Shown here piece after piece: positions 23,922 through 33,105 of a DNA stretch of 64,000 bases; position 1 is the stretch's first letter, and every line of letters starts with the position of its first letter. Both the position numbers and the translations under genes were made by a program. The notes beneath the pieces are model-generated. The model was not told the DNA's origin, searched no databases, and was given only the letters and a program-made list of their open reading frames with translations. The stretch is taken from assembly GCA_902603905.1 (NCBI GenBank), contig CACKWM010000002.1, forward strand, positions 1-64,000, given 5' to 3'. This stretch comes from an uncultured Pelagibacteraceae bacterium (lineage in GTDB: Bacteria; Pseudomonadota; Alphaproteobacteria; Pelagibacterales; Pelagibacteraceae).

Positions 23922-24683
23922 TTATCTTCTTTGACCAAAAAGTCTCAAAAGCATTATAAATAGATTAATAAAGTCTAAATAGAGAGTTAAAGCACCCATG
24001 ACAGCTTTTTTTCCAATTATTTCTCCACTGTCAGATGCCACATACATATTCTTAATTTTTTGAGTATCATAAGCTGTTAAACCAACAAAAATAAGTACAC
24101 CCAAAATTGAAATAACAAAATACATCATTGGTGATTTAAGAAAAATATTTACCAATGAAGCAATAATAATTCCTATTAAACCCATCATTAAAAAAGATCC
24201 AAGCTTTGTAAGATCTCTCTTAGTTGTATAACCATAAATACTCATTGCTCCAAAAGTTGCTGATGTTATAAAAAAAACTCTAGCAACGCTTACTCCAGTA
24301 TAAACTAATAAAATCCAAGATAATGATAATCCCATTAGTGCTGCAAACACCCAAAATACGGTTTGTGCTTTACCGGCACTCATTTTATTAATACCAAAAC
24401 TCATATAAAAAACTATACCAAGTGGAGCTAACATCACTACCCACTTTAATCCTGAAAAAAACAAAGCATTACCAAAACTTGTAAAACCAGCTATTGAACC
24501 AGTAGAATCTGTTACAACTGACATTTTAAAGGAAATAAGAGCTATAATTCCTGTTAGCAAAACTCCTGTTGCCATATAATTATAAACTTTAAGCATGTAG
24601 GCTCTCAAACCTTCATCCATTACAACGGTTGTTTGTGTTGCAGCTTTTACTTTATTTAGAATATTCTGTTTATTGAATTCCAT
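23922..24683 (-). CDS. Bax inhibitor-1 / YbhL family membrane protein
   Basis: This 253-aa protein has seven hydrophobic helices and the BI-1 family features: GLRAYMLKVYNYMATGVLLTG near the N-terminus and GLTAYDTQKIKNMY near residue 205, with conserved Asp residues that form the pH-sensing/ion site in BI-1 homologues. The C-terminus LYLDFINLFIMLLRLFGQRR is typical of bacterial members. These proteins are pH-dependent leak channels, probably for Ca2+ or H+. It stands alone with its own promoter candidate. Confidence 0.94.
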   Translation of the reverse strand: MEFNKQNILNKVKAATQTTVVMDEGLRAYMLKVYNYMATGVLLTGIIALISFKMSVVTDSTGSIAGFTSFGNALFFSGLKWVVMLAPLGIVFYMSFGINKMSAGKAQTVFWVFAALMGLSLSWILLVYTGVSVARVFFITSATFGAMSIYGYTTKRDLTKLGSFLMMGLIGIIIASLVNIFLKSPMMYFVISILGVLIFVGLTAYDTQKIKNMYVASDSGEIIGKKAVMGALTLYLDFINLFIMLLRLFGQRR

Positions 24684-24690
24684 AACCTTT

Positions 24691-24719
24691 AATATAATAG
24701 CCTTTTACTATTAATTCAA
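24691..24719 (-). promoter_or_regulatory. Candidate promoter of the BI-1 family gene
   Basis: On the minus strand TTGAAT (24714-24719) and TATATT (24691-24696) are spaced by exactly 17 bp. The -10 lies only 7 nt from the ATG, so the transcript would have almost no leader. The spacer itself contains the inverted repeat TAATAG/CTATTA. Confidence 0.5.
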
Positions 24720-24756
24720 GATATCATAAAAAGCTTTTAAAAATATTTAAAATCTC

Positions 24757-25797
24757 ATGAATTATAAAAAATTAGGAACTACAGATCTTGATGTTAGCAC
24801 TATTTGCTTGGGAACCATGACTTGGGGTGAGCAAAATTCTCAAGAAGAAGGTTTTGAACAAATGGATTATGCATTGGATCAAGGGGTAAATTTTTGGGAT
24901 ACTGCGGAACTTTATTCGGTTCCACCAAAAGAAGCAACTTTTGGTCATACAGAAATAATTATTGGAAATTGGTTTAATAAAAATAAAAAAAGAGAAAAAG
25001 TTATACTTGCTACAAAAGTAGCTGGACCTATGCGTCCTTATTTAAGAGGTGGCGGTAATCAATATGATATTAAAAACATTACCGAAGCATTAGAAGGAAG
25101 TTTAAAAAGACTTCAGACTGACTATATTGATTTATATCAACTTCATTGGCCAGAAAGAAATACAAATATGTTTGGTAGATTGGGATACGAACATAAAGAT
25201 GATGGTGATTGGAATAAATTTGAGGATGTTTTAGGAAACCTAAAAAAATTTATCGATCAAGGAAAAGTAAGACATGTTGGTTTGTCTAATGAAACTGCAT
25301 GGGGAGCTAACAAATACCTAGAAGTTTCAAAAGATCAAAATTTACCTAGAATGATGTCTATTCAAAATCCTTACAGCTTATTAAATAGATCTTATGAAGT
25401 TGGTCTAGCGGAAATTTCAATAAGAGAACAAATTGGCTTACTAGCATATTCTCCTTTAGCAAGTGGATACTTAAGTGGAAAATATAGGAATAAAACATAT
25501 CCAAAAGGATCTAGAATGGAAAGAGATTGGGATTTTTGGAAATATAGATACAACACACCACATATGGAAAATGCGGTAGAAAAATATTACGAAATAAGTA
25601 AAAAATATAATCTTAATATAAGTCAAATGTCGATAAAATTTTGTGAAATTCAATCATTTATGACAAGCGTCATTATTGGTGCTACGACTATGGAGCAGTT
25701 GAAAACTGATATAGAAAGTGTAAATGTAAAATTAACTGATGAAATTATTAAAGAAATTAATGAAGTTCAAAAAATTTATCCTAACCCATGTCCCTAA
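24757..25797 (+). CDS. Aldo/keto reductase (Tas-like, NADP(H)-dependent)
   Basis: This 346-aa soluble TIM-barrel oxidoreductase has the AKR features: the catalytic Asp/Tyr region FWDTAELYSVPP, the Lys in LATKVAGP, the His in QLHWPER, and a C-terminal coenzyme region SVIIGATTMEQLKTDIESVN. The layout and length match E. coli Tas-type AKRs. The physiological carbonyl substrate is unknown. It overlaps the following IalB-like gene by 10 nt. Confidence 0.92.
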   Translation: MNYKKLGTTDLDVSTICLGTMTWGEQNSQEEGFEQMDYALDQGVNFWDTAELYSVPPKEATFGHTEIIIGNWFNKNKKREKVILATKVAGPMRPYLRGGGNQYDIKNITEALEGSLKRLQTDYIDLYQLHWPERNTNMFGRLGYEHKDDGDWNKFEDVLGNLKKFIDQGKVRHVGLSNETAWGANKYLEVSKDQNLPRMMSIQNPYSLLNRSYEVGLAEISIREQIGLLAYSPLASGYLSGKYRNKTYPKGSRMERDWDFWKYRYNTPHMENAVEKYYEISKKYNLNISQMSIKFCEIQSFMTSVIIGATTMEQLKTDIESVNVKLTDEIIKEINEVQKIYPNPCP

Positions 25798-26294
25798 TTA
25801 GATACTTTATAATTCTACTTTTTTTTGTAACATTTAATAATCAAGCTATTGCTGAAGAAGTCAAAAAAATTGGAAAATTTAAAGATTGGGAAACCATGGT
25901 TATAAAAAATAATTCTAAATTCGTTTGCTTTGCTCAATCAAAACCTGTTTTACAATCTCCAAAATCATACAAAAGAGAAGCTAGGTTGTTTGTATCATTT
26001 AGACCAAATGAAAAAATTATAAATGAAATTAGTATTACCTCAGGTTATGAATATAATAATGAAAATTCTATTATAGCTAAATCTGGAAAACATAAATATA
26101 AGTTTGATATTGCTCAAGAAAATTTTGCTTGGCTAGCTGATAACAAAATGGAAAAAAAAATGATTAACACCATGAAAAAAGGATCAAGAATTATGGTTTC
26201 TGGTTATAATCAAAAGGGTTCGCAAACAATTGATCATTACTCATTATTGGGATTTACAAAAGCTTATAATACTGCAAAAAAAAGTTGTAGTTAA
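25788..26294 (+). CDS. Invasion-associated locus B (IalB)-like exported protein
   Basis: This 168-aa protein has a signal peptide (cleavage predicted after NQAIA) and an IalB-type mature domain. Its pattern is KIGKFKDWETMVIKNNSKFVC with a Cys that in the family pairs with the one near the C-terminus, here in KKSCS. Bartonella IalB is linked to host-cell entry, but homologues are widespread in free-living alphaproteobacteria and their role there is unknown. The gene is coupled to the aldo/keto reductase by a 10-nt overlap and is followed by argG after 6 bp. Confidence 0.78.
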   Translation: MSLIRYFIILLFFVTFNNQAIAEEVKKIGKFKDWETMVIKNNSKFVCFAQSKPVLQSPKSYKREARLFVSFRPNEKIINEISITSGYEYNNENSIIAKSGKHKYKFDIAQENFAWLADNKMEKKMINTMKKGSRIMVSGYNQKGSQTIDHYSLLGFTKAYNTAKKSCS

Positions 26295-26300
26295 TTTTAA

Positions 26301-27489
26301 ATGATTTCAAAAAAGAAAATCGTGCTTGCCTATTCGGGCGGGTTGGATACCTCTATAATTTTAAAATGGCTTCAAGAAAACTACAAAGCTGAAGTAATTT
26401 CATACACAGCTGATATTGGTCAAAAAATTAATAAAAAAAAAATATTAAAAAACGCAAAAATACTTGGTGTTAAAAAAATTATAATTGAGGATCTTAAAAA
26501 TTTATTTGTTAAAGATTACGTTTTCCCGATGTTAAGAGGACATGCAATTTATGAAGGTGTATATTTATTAGGAACCTCAATTGCTAGACCATTAATTGCA
26601 AAAAGACAAATTCAAATTGCAAAAAAATTTAAAGCTTATGCAGTCTCACATGGATCAACAGGTAAAGGCAACGATCAAGTTAGATTTGAACTTTGCTATC
26701 ATTATTTTGGACCAAAAATAAAAATTATAACTCCATGGAGAATTTGGAAATTAAATTCAAGAACAGATTTAATAAAATATGCAAAAAAAAATAATATACC
26801 AATACCTAAAAATAAAAAAGGTGCTCCACCTTTTTCAATTGATGATAATTTATACCACACATCAACTGAAGGTAATGTTTTGGAAAATCCTAAAAACGTG
26901 CCACCAGAATTTATTTTTCAAAGAACAACTTCCCCTGAAAAAGCACCAAACAAAGCTTCTTATATAACCATAGGATTTAAAAAACGGAGATCCTATAACT
27001 ATTAATGGTAAAAAATTATCTCCGGCAAAACTCCTTGAAAAAATAAATATTGTTGCAGGTAAAAATGGAATTGGAAGAGTTGATCTTGTTGAAAATAGAT
27101 TTATTGGAATCAAATCAAGAGGTGTTTACGAAACTCCTGGTGGAACTTTATTAATGACCGCTCATAGGGCAATTGAATCAATTACTTTGGATAAAGAAAC
27201 TATGCACAAAAAAGATGAAATTATGCCTGAATATGCAAAATTAATTTACAATGGGTATTGGTATTCAAAATCAAGACTTAAATTACAAAAAATTGTAGAT
27301 TTAAAAAAAAACAAAGTAAATGGATCAATTAGACTCAAACTATATAAGGGAAATATAACAATTATTTCAAGACAAAGCAAAAGCAATGCTTATTCAATTA
27401 AAAAGGTTTCATTTGAAGAAAATAAAACATTTAACAAATCAAATGTTGAAAGATTTATTGACTTCCATAAAAAAAAATTATTTAGATAA
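26301..27489 (+). pseudogene. argG: Argininosuccinate synthase, interrupted by a single-base frameshift
   Basis: ArgG joins citrulline and aspartate with ATP in arginine synthesis. The first part (26301-27005) has the P-loop AYSGGLDTS and [15 protein letters not shown]. The family sequence continues in another frame from about 26980 through [28 protein letters not shown] and [11 protein letters not shown] to the stop at 27489. The switch point is a run of six A (26979-26984) in TTTAAAAAACGG. With five A the frame is continuous and the product about 395 aa, the normal length. Everything else looks intact, so a sequencing error or a very recent mutation is most likely. Confidence 0.88.
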
Positions 27490-27518
27490 TAATTTATTAA
27501 TAATAATTAATTATTTTT

Positions 27519-29195
27519 GTGTCACAGATAGAAGCAGAAAAACTTTTTAAGATAGCTCAGGAAAATTATAATAAAAAAAACTATTTAGAAGCTCAAAATT
27601 GTCTTAATAAGATATTAGAACTTTATCCTGAAAATCTTTCTGCACTAATAAATTTATCTCTATGTTATTTTGATACAAAAAATTTTGAGCAAGCAGAGTT
27701 AATTTTAAAAAAAATTGTAAAAATAAAAATAAATGTACCTAATGTACTTTCTCAGCTTATAATTGTTTTAGAAAGACAAGACAAAGTAGATGATGCAATA
27801 CATTATATAAATCTTGGAATAAAAGAAAAAATCCTAGATGAAAGATGGCTTATTAGAGAAAAGATTATCTTACCGATAATTTTTAAAGATAAAAATGATG
27901 TTAAGTCTTCGAGAAACCGATTAGATAAAAATTTAAATGAAGTATTAAATTCAAAAAAAACAATCACATTAGATATAAATAATCAATTACTTAAACCACC
28001 ACATTTTGAATTATCTTATGATGAATATAACAATTTAGAAATTAACAAAAAATGTGTTAAATTTTTTAGAAAAATATATCCTCAAGTAAATGAGGTAAAT
28101 CTATTAAATAACAATTCTAGAAGTAAAATTAAAATAGGATTTATTTCAGAATATTTGACTGACCATACAATTGGGCAATTATATAAAGGAATTATTTTAA
28201 ATTTAGACAAAAATAAATTTGAAACAATAGTTTTTCACACTCAAAAAACTAAAAAAGGTGAAATTTATGAAAATTTTATTAACGCAGAAAAAAACAAAAT
28301 AATTAAAAACTATATTTTACCTACAAAATTCAAAGATAAACAAAAAATAATTTCAGAACAAAACTTGGATATTCTTTTTTATCCTGAAATTGGTCTTTCG
28401 TTAGATTTATATTATCTTTCTTTTATAAGGCTTGCTAAATATCAAATTACTTCATGGGGTCACCCTGTAACTACAGGAAACAATACTATTGATTATTTTT
28501 TGACTTCTAAATTAATAGAAGCAGAAGATAGCGAAAAAACATTTTCTGAAACTTTATTATATTCAAATTATGTACCAATGTACTACTACACTCCAACTAT
28601 AAAAAACAAACTTAAAAAAAATGAATTGTCCAAAAATAATATTTATTCATGCCCACAAACATTATTTAAGATTCATCCTGATTTTGATGATGTGCTTGGT
28701 AGTATTTTAAAAGAAGATAAAAAAGCAATCCTATATTTTATTAAAGACTCAAATAAGACTTATTATAAAAAATTAATATCTAGATTTAAAAAAAACAAAA
28801 ACATAGATCTTGATAGAATAAAGTTTATGGAAGGTTTTTCTCGGGAAGAATATATTAATCACTGTGGTCAAGCTTCAGTTTTGTTAGATCCACTATATTT
28901 TAGTGCTGGAAACAGTTTTTATGAGTCAATGTTTTATGGAACACCTACTGTAACCAAACCAACCAAGTATACAAAATCAAGACTAGTTTTAGGCGCCTAT
29001 AATCAAATGAAAATAAAAGATGCTCCAATAGTAGATACAATAAATAATTATGTGTCAACTGCGGTTGCAATAGCAAATAATAAAAACTTAGATGAACTAA
29101 AAAAATATTATAGTGAAAAAGCTAAAGAAAGTCTTTTTGAAAATAAATTTGTAATTTCAGATTTAGAAAAAATTTTTATAAAATTAGTTAGTTAA
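27519..29195 (+). CDS. TPR / SPINDLY-type O-GlcNAc transferase-like glycosyltransferase
   Basis: This 558-aa protein begins with about three TPR-like helix pairs (residues 5-120, for example YLEAQNCLNKILELYPENLS). A GT41-type domain follows: KIKIGFISEYLTDHTIGQLY opens the first Rossmann half, SWGHPVTTGNNTIDYFLTS is the typical mid-region, and LLDPLYFSAGNSFYESMFYG with GTPTV is the donor-binding end. The family includes eukaryotic OGT and SPINDLY and bacterial protein glycosyltransferases. The acceptor is unknown. The start is GTG. It stands alone between argG and folD. Confidence 0.85.
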   Translation: MSQIEAEKLFKIAQENYNKKNYLEAQNCLNKILELYPENLSALINLSLCYFDTKNFEQAELILKKIVKIKINVPNVLSQLIIVLERQDKVDDAIHYINLGIKEKILDERWLIREKIILPIIFKDKNDVKSSRNRLDKNLNEVLNSKKTITLDINNQLLKPPHFELSYDEYNNLEINKKCVKFFRKIYPQVNEVNLLNNNSRSKIKIGFISEYLTDHTIGQLYKGIILNLDKNKFETIVFHTQKTKKGEIYENFINAEKNKIIKNYILPTKFKDKQKIISEQNLDILFYPEIGLSLDLYYLSFIRLAKYQITSWGHPVTTGNNTIDYFLTSKLIEAEDSEKTFSETLLYSNYVPMYYYTPTIKNKLKKNELSKNNIYSCPQTLFKIHPDFDDVLGSILKEDKKAILYFIKDSNKTYYKKLISRFKKNKNIDLDRIKFMEGFSREEYINHCGQASVLLDPLYFSAGNSFYESMFYGTPTVTKPTKYTKSRLVLGAYNQMKIKDAPIVDTINNYVSTAVAIANNKNLDELKKYYSEKAKESLFENKFVISDLEKIFIKLVS

Positions 29196-29198
29196 ATT

Positions 29199-30044
29199 TT
29201 AAGAATTAAATCTTTTAAAACACTCAACAGTATTTTTTAATAAACAAGCAATTGTCATTGGACCTACTCCACCTGGTACAGGTGTTAATGCTTTTGCAAC
29301 TTTAGAAACTTCATCAAATGCAACATCTCCAACAATTCCTTTGTCAGTTTTATTAATACCAACATCAATTACAATTGCATCTTTTTTAACCCAATCTCCT
29401 TTTACAAGCTCTGGAATGCCCACTGCTGCAACAATAATATCAGCTTCTAAACACTCAGCTTTTAAGTCTTTAGTTTTAGAATGAGTAATTGTTACCGTAC
29501 AATTTTCTTTAAGAAGTAATTGTGCCATTGGTTTACCATTTAAGTTTGATCTTCCAACGACTACAGCCTTTTTTCCATTTAAATTTTTTTCAAATTTTTT
29601 AATTAATAAGTAACAACCAAGTGGAGTGCATGGAACTAAACTTTGATAACCAGAAGAAAGATTTCCAACATTTACTGGATGAAAACCATCCACATCTTTA
29701 GTTGGAAATATTTTTTCAATTACTTTTTTTTTATTTATATGTTTTGGTAAAGGTAATTGAACTAAAATTCCAGAAACACTCTCATCTTTATTTAATTCTT
29801 CAATTTTATCTAACACTACTTTTTCTTCTACTTCTTCTGGATATCTAATTACTTCTGATTTTAAACCTACTTCATTTGCCGCTTTTTCTTTCATACGAAC
29901 ATAAATTTGACTTGGTGCCATATCACCAATTAAGATTACTGTAAGCCCTGGAGCTTTATTATATTTGGTCTTTAGTTCTGAAACTTCTTTCTTTAATTCT
30001 TCTCTTAGTTCGGCTGCTACTTTTTTTCCGTCTATTAAAATCAT
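29199..30044 (-). CDS. folD: Methylenetetrahydrofolate dehydrogenase/cyclohydrolase FolD
   Basis: FolD converts methylene-THF to formyl-THF for purine and fMet synthesis. Motifs present are YVRMKEKAANEVG with the catalytic Lys, GILVQLPLPKHI, KDVDGFHPVNVG, VVGRSNLNGKPMAQLL (NADP site) and TPVPGGVGPMTIACL. At 281 aa it is full length. It is convergent with the glycosyltransferase gene and lies 7 bp after yggT on its own strand. Confidence 0.97.
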   Translation of the reverse strand: MILIDGKKVAAELREELKKEVSELKTKYNKAPGLTVILIGDMAPSQIYVRMKEKAANEVGLKSEVIRYPEEVEEKVVLDKIEELNKDESVSGILVQLPLPKHINKKKVIEKIFPTKDVDGFHPVNVGNLSSGYQSLVPCTPLGCYLLIKKFEKNLNGKKAVVVGRSNLNGKPMAQLLLKENCTVTITHSKTKDLKAECLEADIIVAAVGIPELVKGDWVKKDAIVIDVGINKTDKGIVGDVAFDEVSKVAKALTPVPGGVGPMTIACLLKNTVECFKRFNS

Positions 30045-30051
30045 AAATTAG

Positions 30052-30342
30052 TTAAAATATTAGCGGTGCTACGTAAAGCTTCATACACATTTCTATAAAC
30101 CAAATCAACAAAAGTAAAATTACTGGTGAAATATCAAGTGTACCTAAGTTGGGTAAAAAATGTCTTATTTTATTTAAAAATGGTTCTGTTAAACGATAGG
30201 TTAAGTCAAGAACAGAATAAACAAACCTATTTTGAGTATTTAAAACATTAAACGCAACCAACCAACTAATAATAACATTGGCAATTACAATGTAAGAATA
30301 AAGTTTTAATATTTGAAGAACTAGAAAAAAAATTGCTTCCAT
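30052..30342 (-). CDS. YggT family membrane protein
   Basis: This 96-aa protein has two hydrophobic segments flanking the conserved central loop LTYRLTEPFLNKIRHFLP, diagnostic of YggT. The family is linked to osmotic tolerance and cell-envelope organisation, but its mechanism is not settled. Its start touches the mscS stop (1-nt overlap), and pairing with a mechanosensitive channel fits an osmotic role, which is inference. Confidence 0.9.
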   Translation of the reverse strand: MEAIFFLVLQILKLYSYIVIANVIISWLVAFNVLNTQNRFVYSVLDLTYRLTEPFLNKIRHFLPNLGTLDISPVILLLLIWFIEMCMKLYVAPLIF

Positions 30343-31427
30343 TATTTTTTCTCAACATAAATAGACTGACTAGGGAAAGCAAATGATGCTTTATTTTTTT
30401 CTACAATTTGTTTTATAGAAATGGCAAGCCTTTCTTTAACAGCTAACCACTCGTCCCAATCATTTGTTTTTGTAAAGCAACGAATATACATATCAATAGA
30501 ACTTTCAGCAAATTTATCTACTCTAACTGCATATCCAAGTTCTGGTTTATAATCTTCATTTTTTTTTATGTAATCCTCAATTTCATTTCTTATTGTTTTA
30601 AGTTGCTCTACTGTTGTGTCATATTGCAAATTTATTACCCAACTAATAATCCAGTTTGTTGTTTGGCTAATATTAATTACTGCATTTTCAGCAAATTGAA
30701 AATTTGGAATAATGGCAATTGATTTATCAAACTTTCTTATTACAGTTGATCTAAATCCTATTTTTTCAACAATACCTTCGATTATACCTTCAACTAAGAT
30801 CCAATCTCCAATTTTAAATCTTTTTTCAACTAAAACTAAAATTCCTGAAATTAAATTTTTAAATAAATCTTGAGCACCCAAAGCAACTGCAACACCAAAT
30901 AAACCTAATCCTGCAATAATTGGTCCAATTTTTATTCCCCAAAGCTCAAGAACTGCAGCCAAACCTAAAATGAAAATTAAAATTTTTAATGACTTAATAA
31001 TCCAACCAATTAATTCTCGAGTTAAAACTTTATCTAATCCACTTAAGATATAAGAAATGGGTTCTATAATTTGATGAATAACCCAAAAAATAAAAATAGT
31101 TATTAAAGTTCTATTAATGGTGTCAACAATAGCTCTACCATCATCCGAAAATGACATATAGTAGCTTGCAATAAAAAAACCAAAAACAACTGGCAAAAAT
31201 CTTGCAGGTCCTTCCATTGCTTTAACAAAGGTATCATCAAGCTTATTAGTTGTTCTTTTTGCTATACTTTCTAATCTTTTTATAATTACTTTGCTAATAA
31301 TCCCTCTAAAAATCAAAAAAATAAGAAAAATTCCAATCCCAATTAATATTTGAAATATATCTACACCAAGGATTCCTTTATTCCAGACTGATAAAAACAA
31401 TTCGTTAAAATTATTAAATAATTCCAT
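30342..31427 (-). CDS. mscS: Small-conductance mechanosensitive channel (MscS family)
   Basis: This 361-aa protein has four to five hydrophobic segments before the MscS pore helix AGLGLFGVAVALGAQDLFKN (near residues 177-196) with Gly/Ala packing. The beta domain follows (RFKIGDWILVEGIIEGIVEKIG) and then a C-terminal cytoplasmic domain. The channel opens under membrane tension to release solutes on osmotic downshift. It lies between yggT (1-nt overlap) and hemD (2-bp gap). Confidence 0.94.
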   Translation of the reverse strand: MELFNNFNELFLSVWNKGILGVDIFQILIGIGIFLIFLIFRGIISKVIIKRLESIAKRTTNKLDDTFVKAMEGPARFLPVVFGFFIASYYMSFSDDGRAIVDTINRTLITIFIFWVIHQIIEPISYILSGLDKVLTRELIGWIIKSLKILIFILGLAAVLELWGIKIGPIIAGLGLFGVAVALGAQDLFKNLISGILVLVEKRFKIGDWILVEGIIEGIVEKIGFRSTVIRKFDKSIAIIPNFQFAENAVINISQTTNWIISWVINLQYDTTVEQLKTIRNEIEDYIKKNEDYKPELGYAVRVDKFAESSIDMYIRCFTKTNDWDEWLAVKERLAISIKQIVEKNKASFAFPSQSIYVEKK

Positions 31428-31429
31428 AA

Positions 31430-32128
31430 CTAAATTTTATATAGCAAAAATTCCTCTTCTCCAGGATTAAAAAGAAAAATTTTTTTCCATTTAATTTCAT
31501 TCAAAACATTTGATGTTTTATCACTTATACACATTAAATTAGTGTCCATCCAAAGATTGTCTAACTGATAATTCTTAATTAAATTCAAAAAACTCATCGC
31601 ACTATTTTGAGAATAAATATAAACAATTTCAGGCATTTTTAATTTAAGATTTTGTATGAGCTCATTATTGAATTTTTCAGCTGGTTTAGCCGTATAATTA
31701 ATTATTCTTTTAACATTATAACCTTTAACTATAAGTTGCTGATCTAACTCATTAGAAATAATTTCCCCACTTACATAAAGTAATTTTCCATCTGAAGAAT
31801 TAAAATTCCTCAAAATTAATTCTTTTAAATTATTAACATTGCCATCTGCACAAAATATATTTTGAAAACCAACACTTTTAGCTTTTTTTTCAGTTGAGCT
31901 TCCAACACAAAAACAGCTAATCTTTTTATCAATTAATTTTGAATTAATAAATTTTATTGCATTAGCGCTTGTAAAAATAATTCCATTATAATCAGAAAAA
32001 TTTATAGATTCATAATTCTTACTCTCAATATTAATCAGTGGTATATGAGAAACTTTATGACCAAGTGATTGAAATCTTAAAATCATCTCATGACTATCTT
32101 CTAGTGGTCTTGTTAATAATACATGCAT
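31430..32128 (-). CDS. hemD: Uroporphyrinogen-III synthase HemD
   Basis: HemD closes and inverts ring D of hydroxymethylbilane to give uroporphyrinogen III. The sequence is weakly conserved as usual for the family, but VLLTRPLEDS at the N-terminus, the GIIFTSANAIKFI segment and the matching second-domain IVYIYSQNSAMSFLNLI are recognisable. Length of 232 aa is normal. It follows hemC by 3 bp, which strongly supports the assignment. Confidence 0.9.
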   Translation of the reverse strand: MHVLLTRPLEDSHEMILRFQSLGHKVSHIPLINIESKNYESINFSDYNGIIFTSANAIKFINSKLIDKKISCFCVGSSTEKKAKSVGFQNIFCADGNVNNLKELILRNFNSSDGKLLYVSGEIISNELDQQLIVKGYNVKRIINYTAKPAEKFNNELIQNLKLKMPEIVYIYSQNSAMSFLNLIKNYQLDNLWMDTNLMCISDKTSNVLNEIKWKKIFLFNPGEEEFLLYKI

Positions 32129-32131
32129 AGT

Positions 32132-33055
32132 TTATTTTTTATACGAATTTTTAGATTCTTTCTTTAATATTAATCCTACTTCTTTGCCTAGTTCAAAAGC
32201 AAATTTAATTTTTTTTGAATCTTTGTGATAAAATCTTTCTTTTCCATCTAAAGAAAATAACTCTGCCTCAAGACTAATATTTTCTTCATTAATTTTAGCA
32301 ATTGCACCAACAGCAGTTTCACAATCTCCATCTAAAATTTTAAGAACATTTCTTTCTGCCAGAACACAATTGTGTGTTGGTTGGTGGTTAATTTTTTCTA
32401 ATAATTCAATCATATTTTTATCATTATCTCTACATTGAAGAGCAACAACTCCTTGTCCAGCGCTTGGAATAATTTCTGATGTTGAAAAAGTTTGGGAAAT
32501 TTTATTTTCAAAATTTAATGATTTAACTCCAGCATAAGATAAAATGATGGCATCGAATAAACCATCATTTAATTTTTTAATTCTTGTGTCAACGTTTCCT
32601 CTTATTAATTTATAATTAAGATCTTGTCGTATTTTTTTTAACTGAAACTCTCTTCGAAAAGATGAAGTTCCAACTATTGCATTGCTAGGAAGGTCTTTGA
32701 TCATTTTATTATTTTTACTAATTAAAATTTCTCTTGGATCGTTTCTTTCTAAAAAACAATTTGTTATAAGCCCCTTTGTTTCGTGTGATGGCATATCCTT
32801 TAATGCATGAACAGCAATATCAATTTTTCCATTTACTAGTTCATCTTCAATTGTTTTAGAAAACAATCCCTTGCCACCAGCCTCAGATAATCTGATGTCT
32901 TGAATTATGTCACCTTTAGTTGTGATTTTTTTAATTAAAACATCATCAATTTCAAAACTAGGTGAAATATTTAAAAATTTAGCCTTGGCTCTTTCGGCAT
33001 AGGCTAATGCTAATTTACTGCCCCGAGAACCAATGATAATTTTTTTGTTTTTCAT
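32132..33055 (-). CDS. hemC: Porphobilinogen deaminase HemC
   Basis: HemC polymerises four porphobilinogens into hydroxymethylbilane. It has the family start KIIIGSRGSKLALAYAERAK, the Arg-rich VGTSSFRREFQLKKIR, and LDGDCETAVGAIA, where Cys carries the dipyrromethane cofactor. Length is 307 aa. It is divergent from tsaD with only 50 bp between starts, a conserved alphaproteobacterial arrangement. The later steps hemE, hemH and hemJ lie near 58-60 kb. Confidence 0.97.
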   Translation of the reverse strand: MKNKKIIIGSRGSKLALAYAERAKAKFLNISPSFEIDDVLIKKITTKGDIIQDIRLSEAGGKGLFSKTIEDELVNGKIDIAVHALKDMPSHETKGLITNCFLERNDPREILISKNNKMIKDLPSNAIVGTSSFRREFQLKKIRQDLNYKLIRGNVDTRIKKLNDGLFDAIILSYAGVKSLNFENKISQTFSTSEIIPSAGQGVVALQCRDNDKNMIELLEKINHQPTHNCVLAERNVLKILDGDCETAVGAIAKINEENISLEAELFSLDGKERFYHKDSKKIKFAFELGKEVGLILKKESKNSYKK

Positions 33056-33105
33056 TTATGCTTTATTCTTATATTTAGATTGTATTACTAATAAAAATTA
33101 ATTTA

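Noticed and set aside
24684-24756. ybhL-type RNA motif upstream of the BI-1 family gene
   Set aside because: The gap is only 73 bp, AT-rich, and filled by a promoter; no conserved RNA structure was seen.
26973-26990. Programmed -1 frameshift site in argG (A AAA AAC)
   Set aside because: The required change is +1 (or -2), not -1, and the heptamer is not in the right phase. An indel or transcriptional slippage is more likely.
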